From Betaproteobacteria bacterium (GTDB lineage Bacteria; Pseudomonadota; Gammaproteobacteria; Burkholderiales; Thiobacillaceae), in NCBI GenBank assembly GCA_020049245.1, contig JAIFLB010000170.1:1-9567 (forward strand): a stretch of DNA of 9,567 nucleotides. The letters are read 5' to 3'. Numbering within the stretch: position 1 is the first letter of the stretch; each line of letters opens with the position of its first letter. This document shows positions 1-6,358 of the stretch, piece by piece. The notes below the pieces were generated by a model. The model ran no database searches. It was given only the letters and a program-made list of their open reading frames with translations, and was not told where the DNA came from. The position numbers and the translations under genes are program-made.

Positions 1-932
1 CGTAACCGGTAGAACCTTCCGGCTCCGCTTTGTCCTTCCGGCAACGCATCCAGCTTGTCAGCCACCGCGTCCGACAAATGACTCAGGCGGTCTTCCGGCT
101 GAGGATGGGTTTTAAACAGCAGGGAAACCCGCTTGTCGTCTTTCGCGACATGGCCGATTTCCGCCAGAACAGCCGGTAAAGCATAAGCGTCGTAGCCCGC
201 GCGTGCGCTCAGCACAACGCCAATACGATCAGCCTCATATTCCGCATCCTTGTCGAGTCCGCGCGCGACGACTTCCGCGCCATTGCCGATCACGTTCTGC
301 AGAACCTCGTTTTCATTCTTCAGCTTGCGACCTAGCAATCCGCCAATTGCGGCAATTCCCTGAGATTTCTGCAACAGTTTGAGATGGTGTTTGCGCAACA
401 CATGACCGATCTCATGACCAAGCACCGCAGCCAGTTCAGCTTCGTTATCGAGTCGTTGATACAAACCCCGGGTCAGAAAAATGTACCCGCCTGGGGCGGC
501 AAATGCGTTCAGATCATCGCTTTCAATGACCCCAAAATGCCAATTCAGATCAGGCCGCTCGGTTTGCAGCGCAACCCAGCGCCCCACCCGATTCACATAA
601 CGCTGCAAGCCGTCGTCGCGCACCAAAGGCGCCGCACCGAGAAGATTGCCGGCAATCTGCTGGCCGATGCGGACCTCTTCCTGTTCTGAAACGTTACCGC
701 TCATGAAAGCCTTCAGCAATTGTTCCGCCGGCTTTTCAGCCCTGGCTTCCGGCGCAACCGGCGCGGCGGGTTGGGCCGGCTGTTCTTGCGCTGGCGGAGC
801 AATTTTGCTTTTCAGATAGCCTTTGAACAGGTCACTCAACTCATTCGCCTGCACCAGGCTGGTGCCAGATATACCGACCGATAAGCCAACCACCAAGCCA
901 ACCAAAACTAACCACGGAAATCTGCGCTTCAT
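1..932 (-). CDS. Exported M48-family zinc metalloprotease (C-terminus off window)
   Basis: About 310 residues are visible and the C-terminus lies beyond the left edge. A signal peptide (KRR, then a hydrophobic stretch to about residue 27, likely cut after VQA) sends it to the periplasm. A Pro/Ala-rich linker (about 44-65) precedes the peptidase domain. The zinc site is complete: HEIGH at residues 173-177 (bases 402-416) and the downstream EYEAD at 231-235, whose first Glu should be the third ligand. The later THPQPEDRLSHL matches the HPxxxxR segment of BepA/LoiP-like M48 proteases, which take part in outer-membrane protein quality control. The ATG at 932 is preferred over in-frame ATGs at 941 and 959 because AGAAGGGG lies about 9 bases upstream of it. 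It follows the two SH3b genes by 38 bases and is probably in their operon. The family call is firm; the substrate is unknown. Confidence 0.9.
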   Translation of the reverse strand, partial: MKRRFPWLVLVGLVVGLSVGISGTSLVQANELSDLFKGYLKSKIAPPAQEQPAQPAAPVAPEARAEKPAEQLLKAFMSGNVSEQEEVRIGQQIAGNLLGAAPLVRDDGLQRYVNRVGRWVALQTERPDLNWHFGVIESDDLNAFAAPGGYIFLTRGLYQRLDNEAELAAVLGHEIGHVLRKHHLKLLQKSQGIAAIGGLLGRKLKNENEVLQNVIGNGAEVVARGLDKDAEYEADRIGVVLSARAGYDAYALPAVLAEIGHVAKDDKRVSLLFKTHPQPEDRLSHLSDAVADKLDALPEGQSGAGRFYRL

Positions 933-970
933 GTTCAACATCCCCTTCTGGTTCACCATGCCGGAACCTG

Positions 971-1528
971 TCACTGATCCGGCGCTGCAATATAAGTCAT
1001 ATCACGCGCGTGCAGCCCGGCTGCCCGCGCAAACTGCTCGGCTTCCTGGCGACTACTGACATAGCCACGTAAACGCTCGATCTCCGCCGCGTCATAACTG
1101 GCCAGGCTGAGCTGCTTCTCATCCAGGCCGCGTGTTCCAGCCACCGCGACCACTTTCCCTTGCGGTTTATTCCCGAGCGCGCCTAGATCAGACAATTCGA
1201 TACCGTCATTCCCCTGGTTTCTGACTGAAAGCACCCTTACCCAGCCTGTATGGCCCGCACTACTGATCTGGCTCCAACCACCCTGGCTGACCAGCAGACG
1301 AACCCTGGCGCCCTTTTCAACCCGTAGCAACGACGTCGATTTCGCATCGGGAGCGGCCCGCAAATCATCCGTTTTCAGCATCACCGCATTGCCGCCGATG
1401 GCAACCGACTGCGCAGGTTTTTGTGGCGGTGTGGCCATTCCGGATGCCGCGCTGGCAAGCAACAGACAAGACCAGCCGAATACTTTGACCAGGCTAGGCG
1501 AGCGGCCAAGTTGGCTGATTCGATTCAT
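971..1528 (-). CDS. Exported SH3b-domain protein, paralog A
   Basis: A protein of 185 residues. The N-terminus (residues 1-32) has a basic start and a hydrophobic core ending near SGMA, consistent with export. A bacterial SH3 domain covers about residues 46-104, with LRAAPDAKSTSLLRVEKGARVRLL and then the typical GGWSQI...GHTGWV strands. The C-terminal half (about 124-180) is a conserved helical region, VVAVAGTRGLDEKQL...SSRQEAEQFARAAGL, shared with the next gene. SH3b domains usually bind peptidoglycan or peptides, so a wall-associated or scaffolding role is an inference. The start codon overlaps the stop of the upstream paralog (ATGA, 1525-1528). No strong ribosome site is seen, so translation is probably coupled. 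M48 follows. Confidence 0.82.
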   Translation of the reverse strand: MNRISQLGRSPSLVKVFGWSCLLLASAASGMATPPQKPAQSVAIGGNAVMLKTDDLRAAPDAKSTSLLRVEKGARVRLLVSQGGWSQISSAGHTGWVRVLSVRNQGNDGIELSDLGALGNKPQGKVVAVAGTRGLDEKQLSLASYDAAEIERLRGYVSSRQEAEQFARAAGLHARDMTYIAAPDQ

Positions 1529-2076
1529 AAATTACCATCGCCCCAGATTGAATTATTCGGGTTGCTTTCCGTTTCTCGCTTGGCTTCCTTGATATAAGCC
1601 ATATCGACGCGCTTCAGCTTGGCATTGCGGGCAAATTGCTCCGCGTCCGCGCGGCTGCTGACAAATTGATCAAGCCGCGCCAGTTCAGTGGCGCTGAATC
1701 GGGCGCCACGCAATTCCTCCTCATTCAGTCCTCTGAGCCCGGCCACCGCGACAACACGACGCGAATCCGGGCGAGAACCACCCATCTGGGCAAGCCCGCC
1801 AAGCAGATTGGATCCACTTTCGGCGGCAACTCTGACCGACAGGATGCGTACCCAGCCAGTCTTTCCAGCATGCTTGATTTGCGTCCAGCCCCCCTGACGC
1901 TGAAGAACCTCGACCGTCGCACCTTTGCTGGCCTGCCCGACCACCGTACTGCCTGAAGCAGCGCTGGCCCTCAAATCATCGTTCTTGATCATGGTGCCTG
2001 ACGCAGCCGAAGCAGGTACGCTGATCACGAGACATGCGAGAAATGCGAGAAATATCAAAAGTTGCCGTTTCATCAT
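1525..2076 (-). CDS. Exported SH3b-domain protein, paralog B
   Basis: A protein of 183 residues with a clean signal peptide (MMKRQLLIFLAFLACLVISV, probable cut after ASA near residue 24). The SH3b domain covers about residues 27-84, with LRASAASGSTVVGQASKGATVEVL and GGWTQIKHAGKTGWVRILSVR. A Gly/Ser linker leads to the same helical C-terminal module as paralog A (RRVVAVAGLRGLNEEEL...SSRADAEQFARNAKL...DMAYI). It differs by an extra polar tail, ETESNPNNSIWGDGNL. The second ATG (2073) is better spaced from the AAGGTG ribosome site than the first (2076), so the protein may start there. It is the first gene of the SH3b-SH3b-M48 operon. Similarity along the full length points to a tandem duplication. 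Confidence 0.83.
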   Translation of the reverse strand: MMKRQLLIFLAFLACLVISVPASAASGTMIKNDDLRASAASGSTVVGQASKGATVEVLQRQGGWTQIKHAGKTGWVRILSVRVAAESGSNLLGGLAQMGGSRPDSRRVVAVAGLRGLNEEELRGARFSATELARLDQFVSSRADAEQFARNAKLKRVDMAYIKEAKRETESNPNNSIWGDGNL

Positions 2077-2168
2077 TTCACCTTGAGTTAATGACCCTGC
2101 TTTAACGCATCATAGCAACCCGGCGCTGACCATGACCGGGCCGAAAACTCAGTAGTAATATCAAAATC
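2077..2168. promoter_or_regulatory. Divergent intergenic region, SH3b operon / Mce operon
   Basis: These 92 bases must hold the promoters of both operons. On the minus strand there is a good -10 (TATGAT, bases 2114-2109) for the SH3b-M48 operon, but no convincing -35 at 17 bases. On the plus strand TTGAGT (2083-2088) could be a -35, but no well-spaced -10 follows. A CCCGG/CCGGG inverted pair (2119-2123, 2136-2140) lies between them and includes a direct repeat of TGACC. No ribosome site stands out before the permease start. Confidence 0.4.
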
Positions 2169-2963
2169 ATGATTTTCGTCACCAACTTTCTGACCCGTCG
2201 CGGCACTGCATTGCTGGCGACCTGGCGCATCTGGCGGGATACGCTGCTATTCGCCGCGCGCGCCATTCTTACCGCCGCAACACCCGCTGCCTACAACAGC
2301 GCGACACGTACCGTGGTGATGAAGCAGATTTATTTCACCGTAGTGCAAATCCTGCCCGGTTTCACGCTTTTTGCTGCCTTGCTGTCGTATGTGCTGATCC
2401 AGATTGTGGTGACCACGGCGGCCAGTTACGGGTTGTCCGAATATGCACTCGAAGTATCGATGCGATTACTTGTTCTAGAACTTTTGCCGCTGATCACCGC
2501 TTTATTCGTCGCTTTGCGCTCGAGTTCCGCGATCAATACCGAGATCGCGCTGATGAAAATCAATGGTGAGTTATTGGCGCTGGAAAACGCAGGTGTCGAT
2601 ACCATGCGCCTCGAATTCATGCCCCGCGTTATCGGCGGCATGATCTCGGTGTTGGCGCTGACCGCCTTCACCAGCGTAATCGCGCTGGTACTTGCTTATC
2701 TGGCGGTCTACGGTTGGCAAACCTGGAGCTTGCCCGATTTCAGCCGGATCATGGGCAATGTATTTCAGAATACGGTTCTGCTCGGCATTTTCCTGAAAAG
2801 TCTGGCATTCGGCCTGGCAGTGACCGTCATTCCGGTCGCGGAGGGCATGGCAACCCCGCGAATGCTGTTCATGGCGCCTATTTCCGTGCTGCGCGGCATG
2901 GTGCGGCTGTTCTTTCTGATCATGTTGATAGAGGTGGCGTCATTAGCTTTCAAATACATCTGA
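2169..2963 (+). CDS. MlaE-like ABC transporter permease (Mce system)
   Basis: A protein of 264 residues, the usual MlaE length, with about five hydrophobic segments (near 55-81, 98-116, 153-182, 195-222, 238-262). It would form the inner-membrane core of an Mce lipid transporter. The most telling part is residues 115-154, ALRSSSAINTEIALMKINGEL then LALENAGVDTMRLEFMPRV. This aligns with the MlaE coupling segment that contacts the ATPase (typically AELGTM.VTEQIDALR.MG.DP....PR), with PR retained but EQIDAL replaced by GELLAL. There is no clear ribosome site before the ATG, so the start is less certain than the family. It is the first gene of a four-gene operon, ending 5 bases before the next start. 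MlaE-family membership is confident; the lipid carried is unknown. Confidence 0.85.
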   Translation: MIFVTNFLTRRGTALLATWRIWRDTLLFAARAILTAATPAAYNSATRTVVMKQIYFTVVQILPGFTLFAALLSYVLIQIVVTTAASYGLSEYALEVSMRLLVLELLPLITALFVALRSSSAINTEIALMKINGELLALENAGVDTMRLEFMPRVIGGMISVLALTAFTSVIALVLAYLAVYGWQTWSLPDFSRIMGNVFQNTVLLGIFLKSLAFGLAVTVIPVAEGMATPRMLFMAPISVLRGMVRLFFLIMLIEVASLAFKYI

Positions 2964-2968
2964 ATTGG

Positions 2969-3463
2969 ATGGCCGATGTTGCCAGTCACCGCGAATTTCT
3001 TGCCAAAAATGACCTCATCGCTGAGCAAGACAACGCTCTGGTTTCACCCGACATGCCTCTCCGCGCCAATTTATCCGTCATCGATAACATCGCGCTCATC
3101 CCGCAATATCGCAGCAACCTCAAATACAGCATGGCGGCAGATCAGGCGTGGGCGCTACTGGTTGAAACCGGATTTCAGGACATGTACGCCAAACGCGATC
3201 CCGCGCTCAGCTATAGCGAACGCTTTGTCGCCAAACTGCTTCGCGGCGTGATCAGCAAGCCGGCTATCCTGATGGTCGACCGACCCGGTATGCTGTTACC
3301 CGAGGTGCATTACCCGCCATTCCTGTTTTCCATTCTGGAAAGAATGGCCGCATATCTGAATGATTGCTGGATTATCGATTACCAATGGAACCGGGCACTT
3401 TACGGTGCCCAGATTAGCTATCCTGAATTGGATTATCCGGAATTACCCCAAACTCAACCATGA
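2969..3463 (+). CDS. Degenerate ABC ATPase-like protein without Walker A
   Basis: A protein of 164 residues, against about 250-270 for MlaF-type ATPases. It reads like the part of an ABC ATPase from the Q-loop onward: EQDNALVSPDMPLRANLSVIDNIAL (19-43) resembles the Q-loop and the following 'TV.ENVA' segment. LSYSERFVAKLLRGVISKP (80-98) sits where LSGGQ..RVALARA is expected. PAILMVDRPG (98-107) sits at Walker B, with Arg105 in place of the catalytic Glu. There is no H-loop His near IIDYQW (135-140). No GxxGxGK(S/T) occurs in this frame upstream, and the permease occupies that DNA. The ATG at 2969 has a weak ribosome site. It lies between permease and MCE genes, overlapping the latter by ATGA, which is where mlaF would be expected. 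It probably cannot hydrolyse ATP by itself. The similarity is read by eye and is moderate. Confidence 0.65.
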   Translation: MADVASHREFLAKNDLIAEQDNALVSPDMPLRANLSVIDNIALIPQYRSNLKYSMAADQAWALLVETGFQDMYAKRDPALSYSERFVAKLLRGVISKPAILMVDRPGMLLPEVHYPPFLFSILERMAAYLNDCWIIDYQWNRALYGAQISYPELDYPELPQTQP

Positions 3464-4455
3464 AACGACCGGCTGGCTCTTCACTCATCAAGAACCTCGA
3501 ATTCAAGGTGGGCGCCCTCTTGGTGTCCACCGTTTTGCTTGTGGTGGGATTCGTCATTTACACGATGTATGCACGTGGCGATTTCCAACGCACGCAAAAC
3601 CTCACACTGATTGCGCCGAAAGCGGATGGTGTCAGCATTGGCATGCCGATGACCTTTTCCGGCTTCCCGATTGGCGCGGTCAAACGCATGCAATTGAGCG
3701 AGGATGGCAACGTTCGACTGGAAATTGCCATCCCGAGCAAAGACGCCCGCTGGCTGCGTGAAAACAGCGTTTTTACGTTGGAGAAGGGATTCATCGGCGG
3801 CGCCAAAATCAAGGCACATACGTCGAATCTGAAAGACCAGCCACTCGCCGATGGCGCTTCGCGCACGCTGCTGACTGGCGATGCGACAGAGGAAATCCCG
3901 GTGTTGCTGGAAAAACTCAAGTCCATCCTGAACAACATCGCAGACATGACCAACAAGGAATCACAGATCAACCAAACGTTGGCCAATGTTCAAGATGTTA
4001 CGCACCGGATGACGGGTGAATATGGTGTTCTGGAAGGCGTCCTCGGCGGTCCGGAAAAAGCGCGGCAAGTGGTGGCAGTACTGGAAAAGACCAATGCATT
4101 GCTGGCCTCGTTGAATGGGGTATCGCTGAAAGTCGATGCAGTGCTGGCGAAAACCGATAGTCGGCTTTTCGGCCCGCAGGGCGTCATGGATCAGACTCAG
4201 GAGTCGGTTGCCAAACTCAACGCCATCCTCGGCGACGCGCGCGAAAGCCTGAAAAAAGCCGATGCATTGCTGGCCAATGCGCAAGCCGCCAGCGCTGATC
4301 TGCCCAGGATTACCGGCAATGTTCGTGAAGCGACCGCCGACATGGCCAACCTGCGCACAGAAATCGACGATAGCGTGCGCAAGGTCAATCATCTGATCAA
4401 CGAAATCAACAAGAAATGGCCATTTGCGCGCGATGTGGAGATCAAAACACCATGA
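3460..4455 (+). CDS. MCE-domain substrate-binding protein (MlaD-like)
   Basis: A protein of 331 residues. A short cytoplasmic end is followed by one membrane helix (about 17-37, VGALLVSTVLLVVGFVIYTMY), which anchors it in the inner membrane with the bulk in the periplasm. The MCE domain covers about 45-125 and contains DGVSIGMPMTFSGFPIGAVKRM, the family's hallmark 'G..v..G.pV.f.Gv.vG.V'. Residues 145-325 are helical with regular Leu/Ala/Ile spacing (LLEKLKSILNNIADM..., ALLANAQ...NLRTEIDDSV...), so it is longer than E. coli MlaD (about 183) and could form a coiled tube toward the outer membrane. It ends with INKKWPF. The start overlaps the previous stop (ATGA, 3460-3463) and the end overlaps the lipoprotein start in the same way. 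It likely carries hydrophobic lipids between membranes. Confidence 0.92.
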   Translation: MKRPAGSSLIKNLEFKVGALLVSTVLLVVGFVIYTMYARGDFQRTQNLTLIAPKADGVSIGMPMTFSGFPIGAVKRMQLSEDGNVRLEIAIPSKDARWLRENSVFTLEKGFIGGAKIKAHTSNLKDQPLADGASRTLLTGDATEEIPVLLEKLKSILNNIADMTNKESQINQTLANVQDVTHRMTGEYGVLEGVLGGPEKARQVVAVLEKTNALLASLNGVSLKVDAVLAKTDSRLFGPQGVMDQTQESVAKLNAILGDARESLKKADALLANAQAASADLPRITGNVREATADMANLRTEIDDSVRKVNHLINEINKKWPFARDVEIKTP

Positions 4456-5162
4456 CATCGCAAAACGCCAAACAGCATCTGGTTCCGACCCACTGGCGGT
4501 TTTTCTGGGTATTCGTGGTTGGCGTGTTGACGCTAAGCGGCTGTTCCAGCACGCCGCCGCCGCCAAACTGGAAAATGAACGCGGTCAGTCTGCTAGAACA
4601 CGCGCAGCAACGCTGGCTGGAAGGTGACAGCAAATCAGCCGAACTGGCTTTGCACAAGATGCGCATGGAAATCGCCCGAACAGGTCGCATTGACCTGCTT
4701 GCCCGTGCTGAGCTGGCTGCTTGCGCAACGCGCATCGCCAGCCTCGATTTTTCTCCTTGCGTCGGGTTCGACACCCACGCTGCCGATGCGGCTGCGAGTG
4801 ATCAAGCCTATGCCCGCTTTTTGGCCGCTGACTGGGTTGGGCTGGAGACCAAAGCATTGCCTGCGCATTACGGAAATTTGCTCACCGCGAAAGATGACGT
4901 TAACGCCAATCGGGCGGCCCGAGACATCAAGGAGCCCCTGCCCCGGTTGATTGCCGCCGCTTTGCTGTTCAGGAAGGGCCAAGCAGAATCCTCGACCATA
5001 GCTGTCGCAATCGAGACTGCATCCGAACAAGGCTGGCGACGCCCCCTGCTGACATGGCTGGAAGTGCAACTCAAGCGTGCCCAGTCGCACAGCGACCAGG
5101 ATGCAATGGCGGTACTGCAAAGACGTATTGACCTGATTCTTGGCCAGACCAGACCCCATTGA
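4452..5162 (+). CDS. Unrecognised helical lipoprotein of the Mce operon
   Basis: A protein of 236 residues. A charged start and hydrophobic stretch (17-28, FFWVFVVGVLTL) lead to the lipobox LSGC, giving a lipidated Cys31 followed by SSTPPPPNW. Ser at +2 and +3 favours the outer membrane by the usual sorting rule. The rest is largely helical (SLLEHAQQRWLEGDSKSAELALHKMRMEI..., PLPRLIAAALLFRKGQAESSTIAVAIE..., LLTWLEVQLKRAQ...) and resembles TPR-type pairs, though I cannot confirm a repeat. It does not look like the usual PqiC/ABC-auxiliary lipoprotein. The ATG at 4452 was chosen over the in-frame ATG at 4416 because it forms the ATGA overlap with the MCE gene and gives a proper signal sequence. 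Its place suggests an outer-membrane partner for the MCE tail. Confidence 0.75.
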   Translation: MTSQNAKQHLVPTHWRFFWVFVVGVLTLSGCSSTPPPPNWKMNAVSLLEHAQQRWLEGDSKSAELALHKMRMEIARTGRIDLLARAELAACATRIASLDFSPCVGFDTHAADAAASDQAYARFLAADWVGLETKALPAHYGNLLTAKDDVNANRAARDIKEPLPRLIAAALLFRKGQAESSTIAVAIETASEQGWRRPLLTWLEVQLKRAQSHSDQDAMAVLQRRIDLILGQTRPH

Positions 5163-5198
5163 ACCATCGCTTGATCGCCGCACCTTCCTGGTTATTCA

Positions 5199-5218
5199 GC
5201 GATTACTCATATAATCGC
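5199..5218 (+). promoter_or_regulatory. Promoter -10 with overlapping inverted-repeat operator candidate
   Basis: A perfect TATAAT (5210-5215) lies 28 bases before the transporter start. It is covered by a perfect inverted repeat, GCGATTA (5199-5205), six bases, then TAATCGC (5212-5218). The -35 is weak (around CTGGTT, 5188-5193), as is common for regulated promoters. Symmetry over the -10 fits a dimeric repressor, and ArsR-family sulfur sensors such as BigR are known to bind AT-rich palindromes over the -10. No regulator gene is visible nearby, so the regulator's identity is a guess. Confidence 0.55.
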
Positions 5219-5243
5219 GCCGCTGCCTGAACTGGAGAAAACA

Positions 5244-5798
5244 TTGGACTGGCTTTATCAACCCTGGCCCTGGTATGTCGCGGGCCCCCTGATCGGAATG
5301 ATGGTGCCCATGATGTTGTTCATCGGCAACCGCTCATTCGGCATTTCCAATAACCTGCGCCATCTTTGCGCCATCACGCAGCCTCCCAATGTCGATGTCG
5401 ATTTCTTCCGATACAACTGGAAAGAACATATCTGGAGCCTGGTGTTCGTCATCGGCACCGCGCTGGGAGGATATCTGGCCGGTGTCGTATTCGCCAATCC
5501 GGAACCCGTTGCCATCAGCCAGGCGACACAAGACATGCTGCTGGCGTGGGGCTTTACCCAGCCAGGTGCATTCCTGGTGCCGGACGAGTTGTTTCATACC
5601 AGCGTACGTAATTTCACCTTCCTCTTCGCTTCCGGAGTTCTGGTCGGTTTCGGTACCCGCTATGCTGGCGGCTGCACCTCCGGTCATGCCATCACTGGTC
5701 TATCTACCTTGCAACTTCCCTCGCTTTTCGCAGTGCTCGGCATCTTCGCGGGCGGCATGTTCTCGTCGTGGTTCCTGGTACCCTGGATGTTGATCTGA
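5244..5798 (+). CDS. YeeE/YedE half-transporter, first subunit
   Basis: A protein of 184 residues of the YeeE/YedE (DUF395, sulf_transp) family, thought to move thiosulfate or other reduced sulfur compounds across the inner membrane. The segment GFGTRYAGGCTSGHAITGLSTLQLPS (135-160) holds the family Cys (Cys144) and the GGCTSGH signature. Hydrophobic segments lie near 12-28, 64-83, 124-137 and 160-180. Full-length YeeE proteins are about twice this size; this is the first half of a split pair. The start is a TTG with GGAG six bases upstream (5234-5237), and no ATG gives a better beginning. The stop overlaps the ribosome site of the second half. No sulfur-oxidation enzyme is visible in the window. 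Confidence 0.88.
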   Translation: MDWLYQPWPWYVAGPLIGMMVPMMLFIGNRSFGISNNLRHLCAITQPPNVDVDFFRYNWKEHIWSLVFVIGTALGGYLAGVVFANPEPVAISQATQDMLLAWGFTQPGAFLVPDELFHTSVRNFTFLFASGVLVGFGTRYAGGCTSGHAITGLSTLQLPSLFAVLGIFAGGMFSSWFLVPWMLI

Positions 5799-5809
5799 GG
5801 AGGATGAAC

Positions 5810-6229
5810 ATGATGCGTTATATCCCCTATCTGCTGGTTGGCGTTTTGTTTGGTTTTATCCTGATCAAGTCAGAGGCGGCATCCTGGTATCGCATCCAGG
5901 AGATGTTCCATTTCCAGAGCTTCCACATGTTTGGCATCATGTTTTCCGCCATCGTGACGGCTTTCGTCACCACGCAGATCATCAAGCGATTGAACAGCCA
6001 GAAAGCGCTCGATGGCCAGGTCATCGAAATGCCGGAAAAGCCAGCTGGCCGGACCAGCTATATCGCCGGCGGACTCGTGTTTGGCATCGGCTGGGGTCTG
6101 ATCGGTCTTTGCCCGGGTCCGGTTTTTGCGCTGGTTGGTACCGGGTCGATTGGCGCCATTGTTGTCCTGGCTGGCGCTTTGCATGGAACCTGGCTATACG
6201 GCGCCTTGAAACAGTATTTGCCTCATTAG
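5810..6229 (+). CDS. YeeE/YedE half-transporter, second subunit (DUF6691-like)
   Basis: A protein of 139 residues and the partner of the preceding gene. It has four hydrophobic stretches (about 4-19, 40-58, 84-100, 103-130). The signature GIGWGLIGLCPGPVFALVGTG (92-112) carries the second conserved Cys (Cys101) of the fused YeeE architecture. AGGAGG (5798-5803) overlaps the previous stop. In-frame ATGs at 5804, 5810 and 5813 are possible; 5810 is chosen because it lies six bases after the ribosome site. The two halves presumably form a heterodimer in the inner membrane with both cysteines near a central pore. Half-size pairs of this kind are common in proteobacteria, often near sulfide-responsive regulators. 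Confidence 0.86.
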   Translation: MMRYIPYLLVGVLFGFILIKSEAASWYRIQEMFHFQSFHMFGIMFSAIVTAFVTTQIIKRLNSQKALDGQVIEMPEKPAGRTSYIAGGLVFGIGWGLIGLCPGPVFALVGTGSIGAIVVLAGALHGTWLYGALKQYLPH

Positions 6230-6273
6230 TTCATTACATTAATTCGATCAACCCGTTCATTAGCAGGCTTTTT

Positions 6274-6302
6274 TTGACAGTCCAGAAGTCTCCGGCTAAC
6301 CT
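6274..6302 (+). promoter_or_regulatory. Candidate promoter of the SCP2-like gene
   Basis: TTGACA (6274-6279) is a perfect -35. Seventeen bases later TAACCT (6297-6302) is a poor -10, matching at three positions. The 5' leader would be about 50 bases. The -10 falls inside the hairpin at 6292-6312. The spacing is right, but the weak -10 keeps confidence low. Confidence 0.4.
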
Positions 6303-6318
6303 AGTTCGCCGGTATTTT
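6292..6318 (+). terminator. Possible intrinsic terminator of the YeeE/YedE operon
   Basis: CCGGC (6292-6296) pairs with GCCGG (6308-6312), with a further AAC/GTT pairing inside and one mismatch. It is followed by TATTTTTG. The stem and T-run fit a moderate terminator about 60 bases after the transporter stop. It could instead be a hairpin in the leader of the next gene, since a candidate -35 lies just before it. Confidence 0.45.
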
Positions 6319-6358
6319 TGTCGGTTAATTGTTATTACAACGCTTGGAGAACAACACT

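Noticed and set aside
384..689. Open frame on the plus strand of 101 residues
   Set aside because: It is antisense to the M48 gene, including its HEIGH region, and has no family features.
2714..2968. Upstream extension of the ATPase-like reading frame, which might hold a Walker A
   Set aside because: This stretch lies inside the permease gene in another frame; it contains no GxxGxGK(S/T), only a Gly/His-rich run, and reads like a random shadow of the permease.
6261..6276. T-run after AGCAGGC as a terminator of the YeeE/YedE operon
   Set aside because: No complementary arm to the GC-rich bases precedes the T-run; the hairpin at 6292-6312 is a better candidate.
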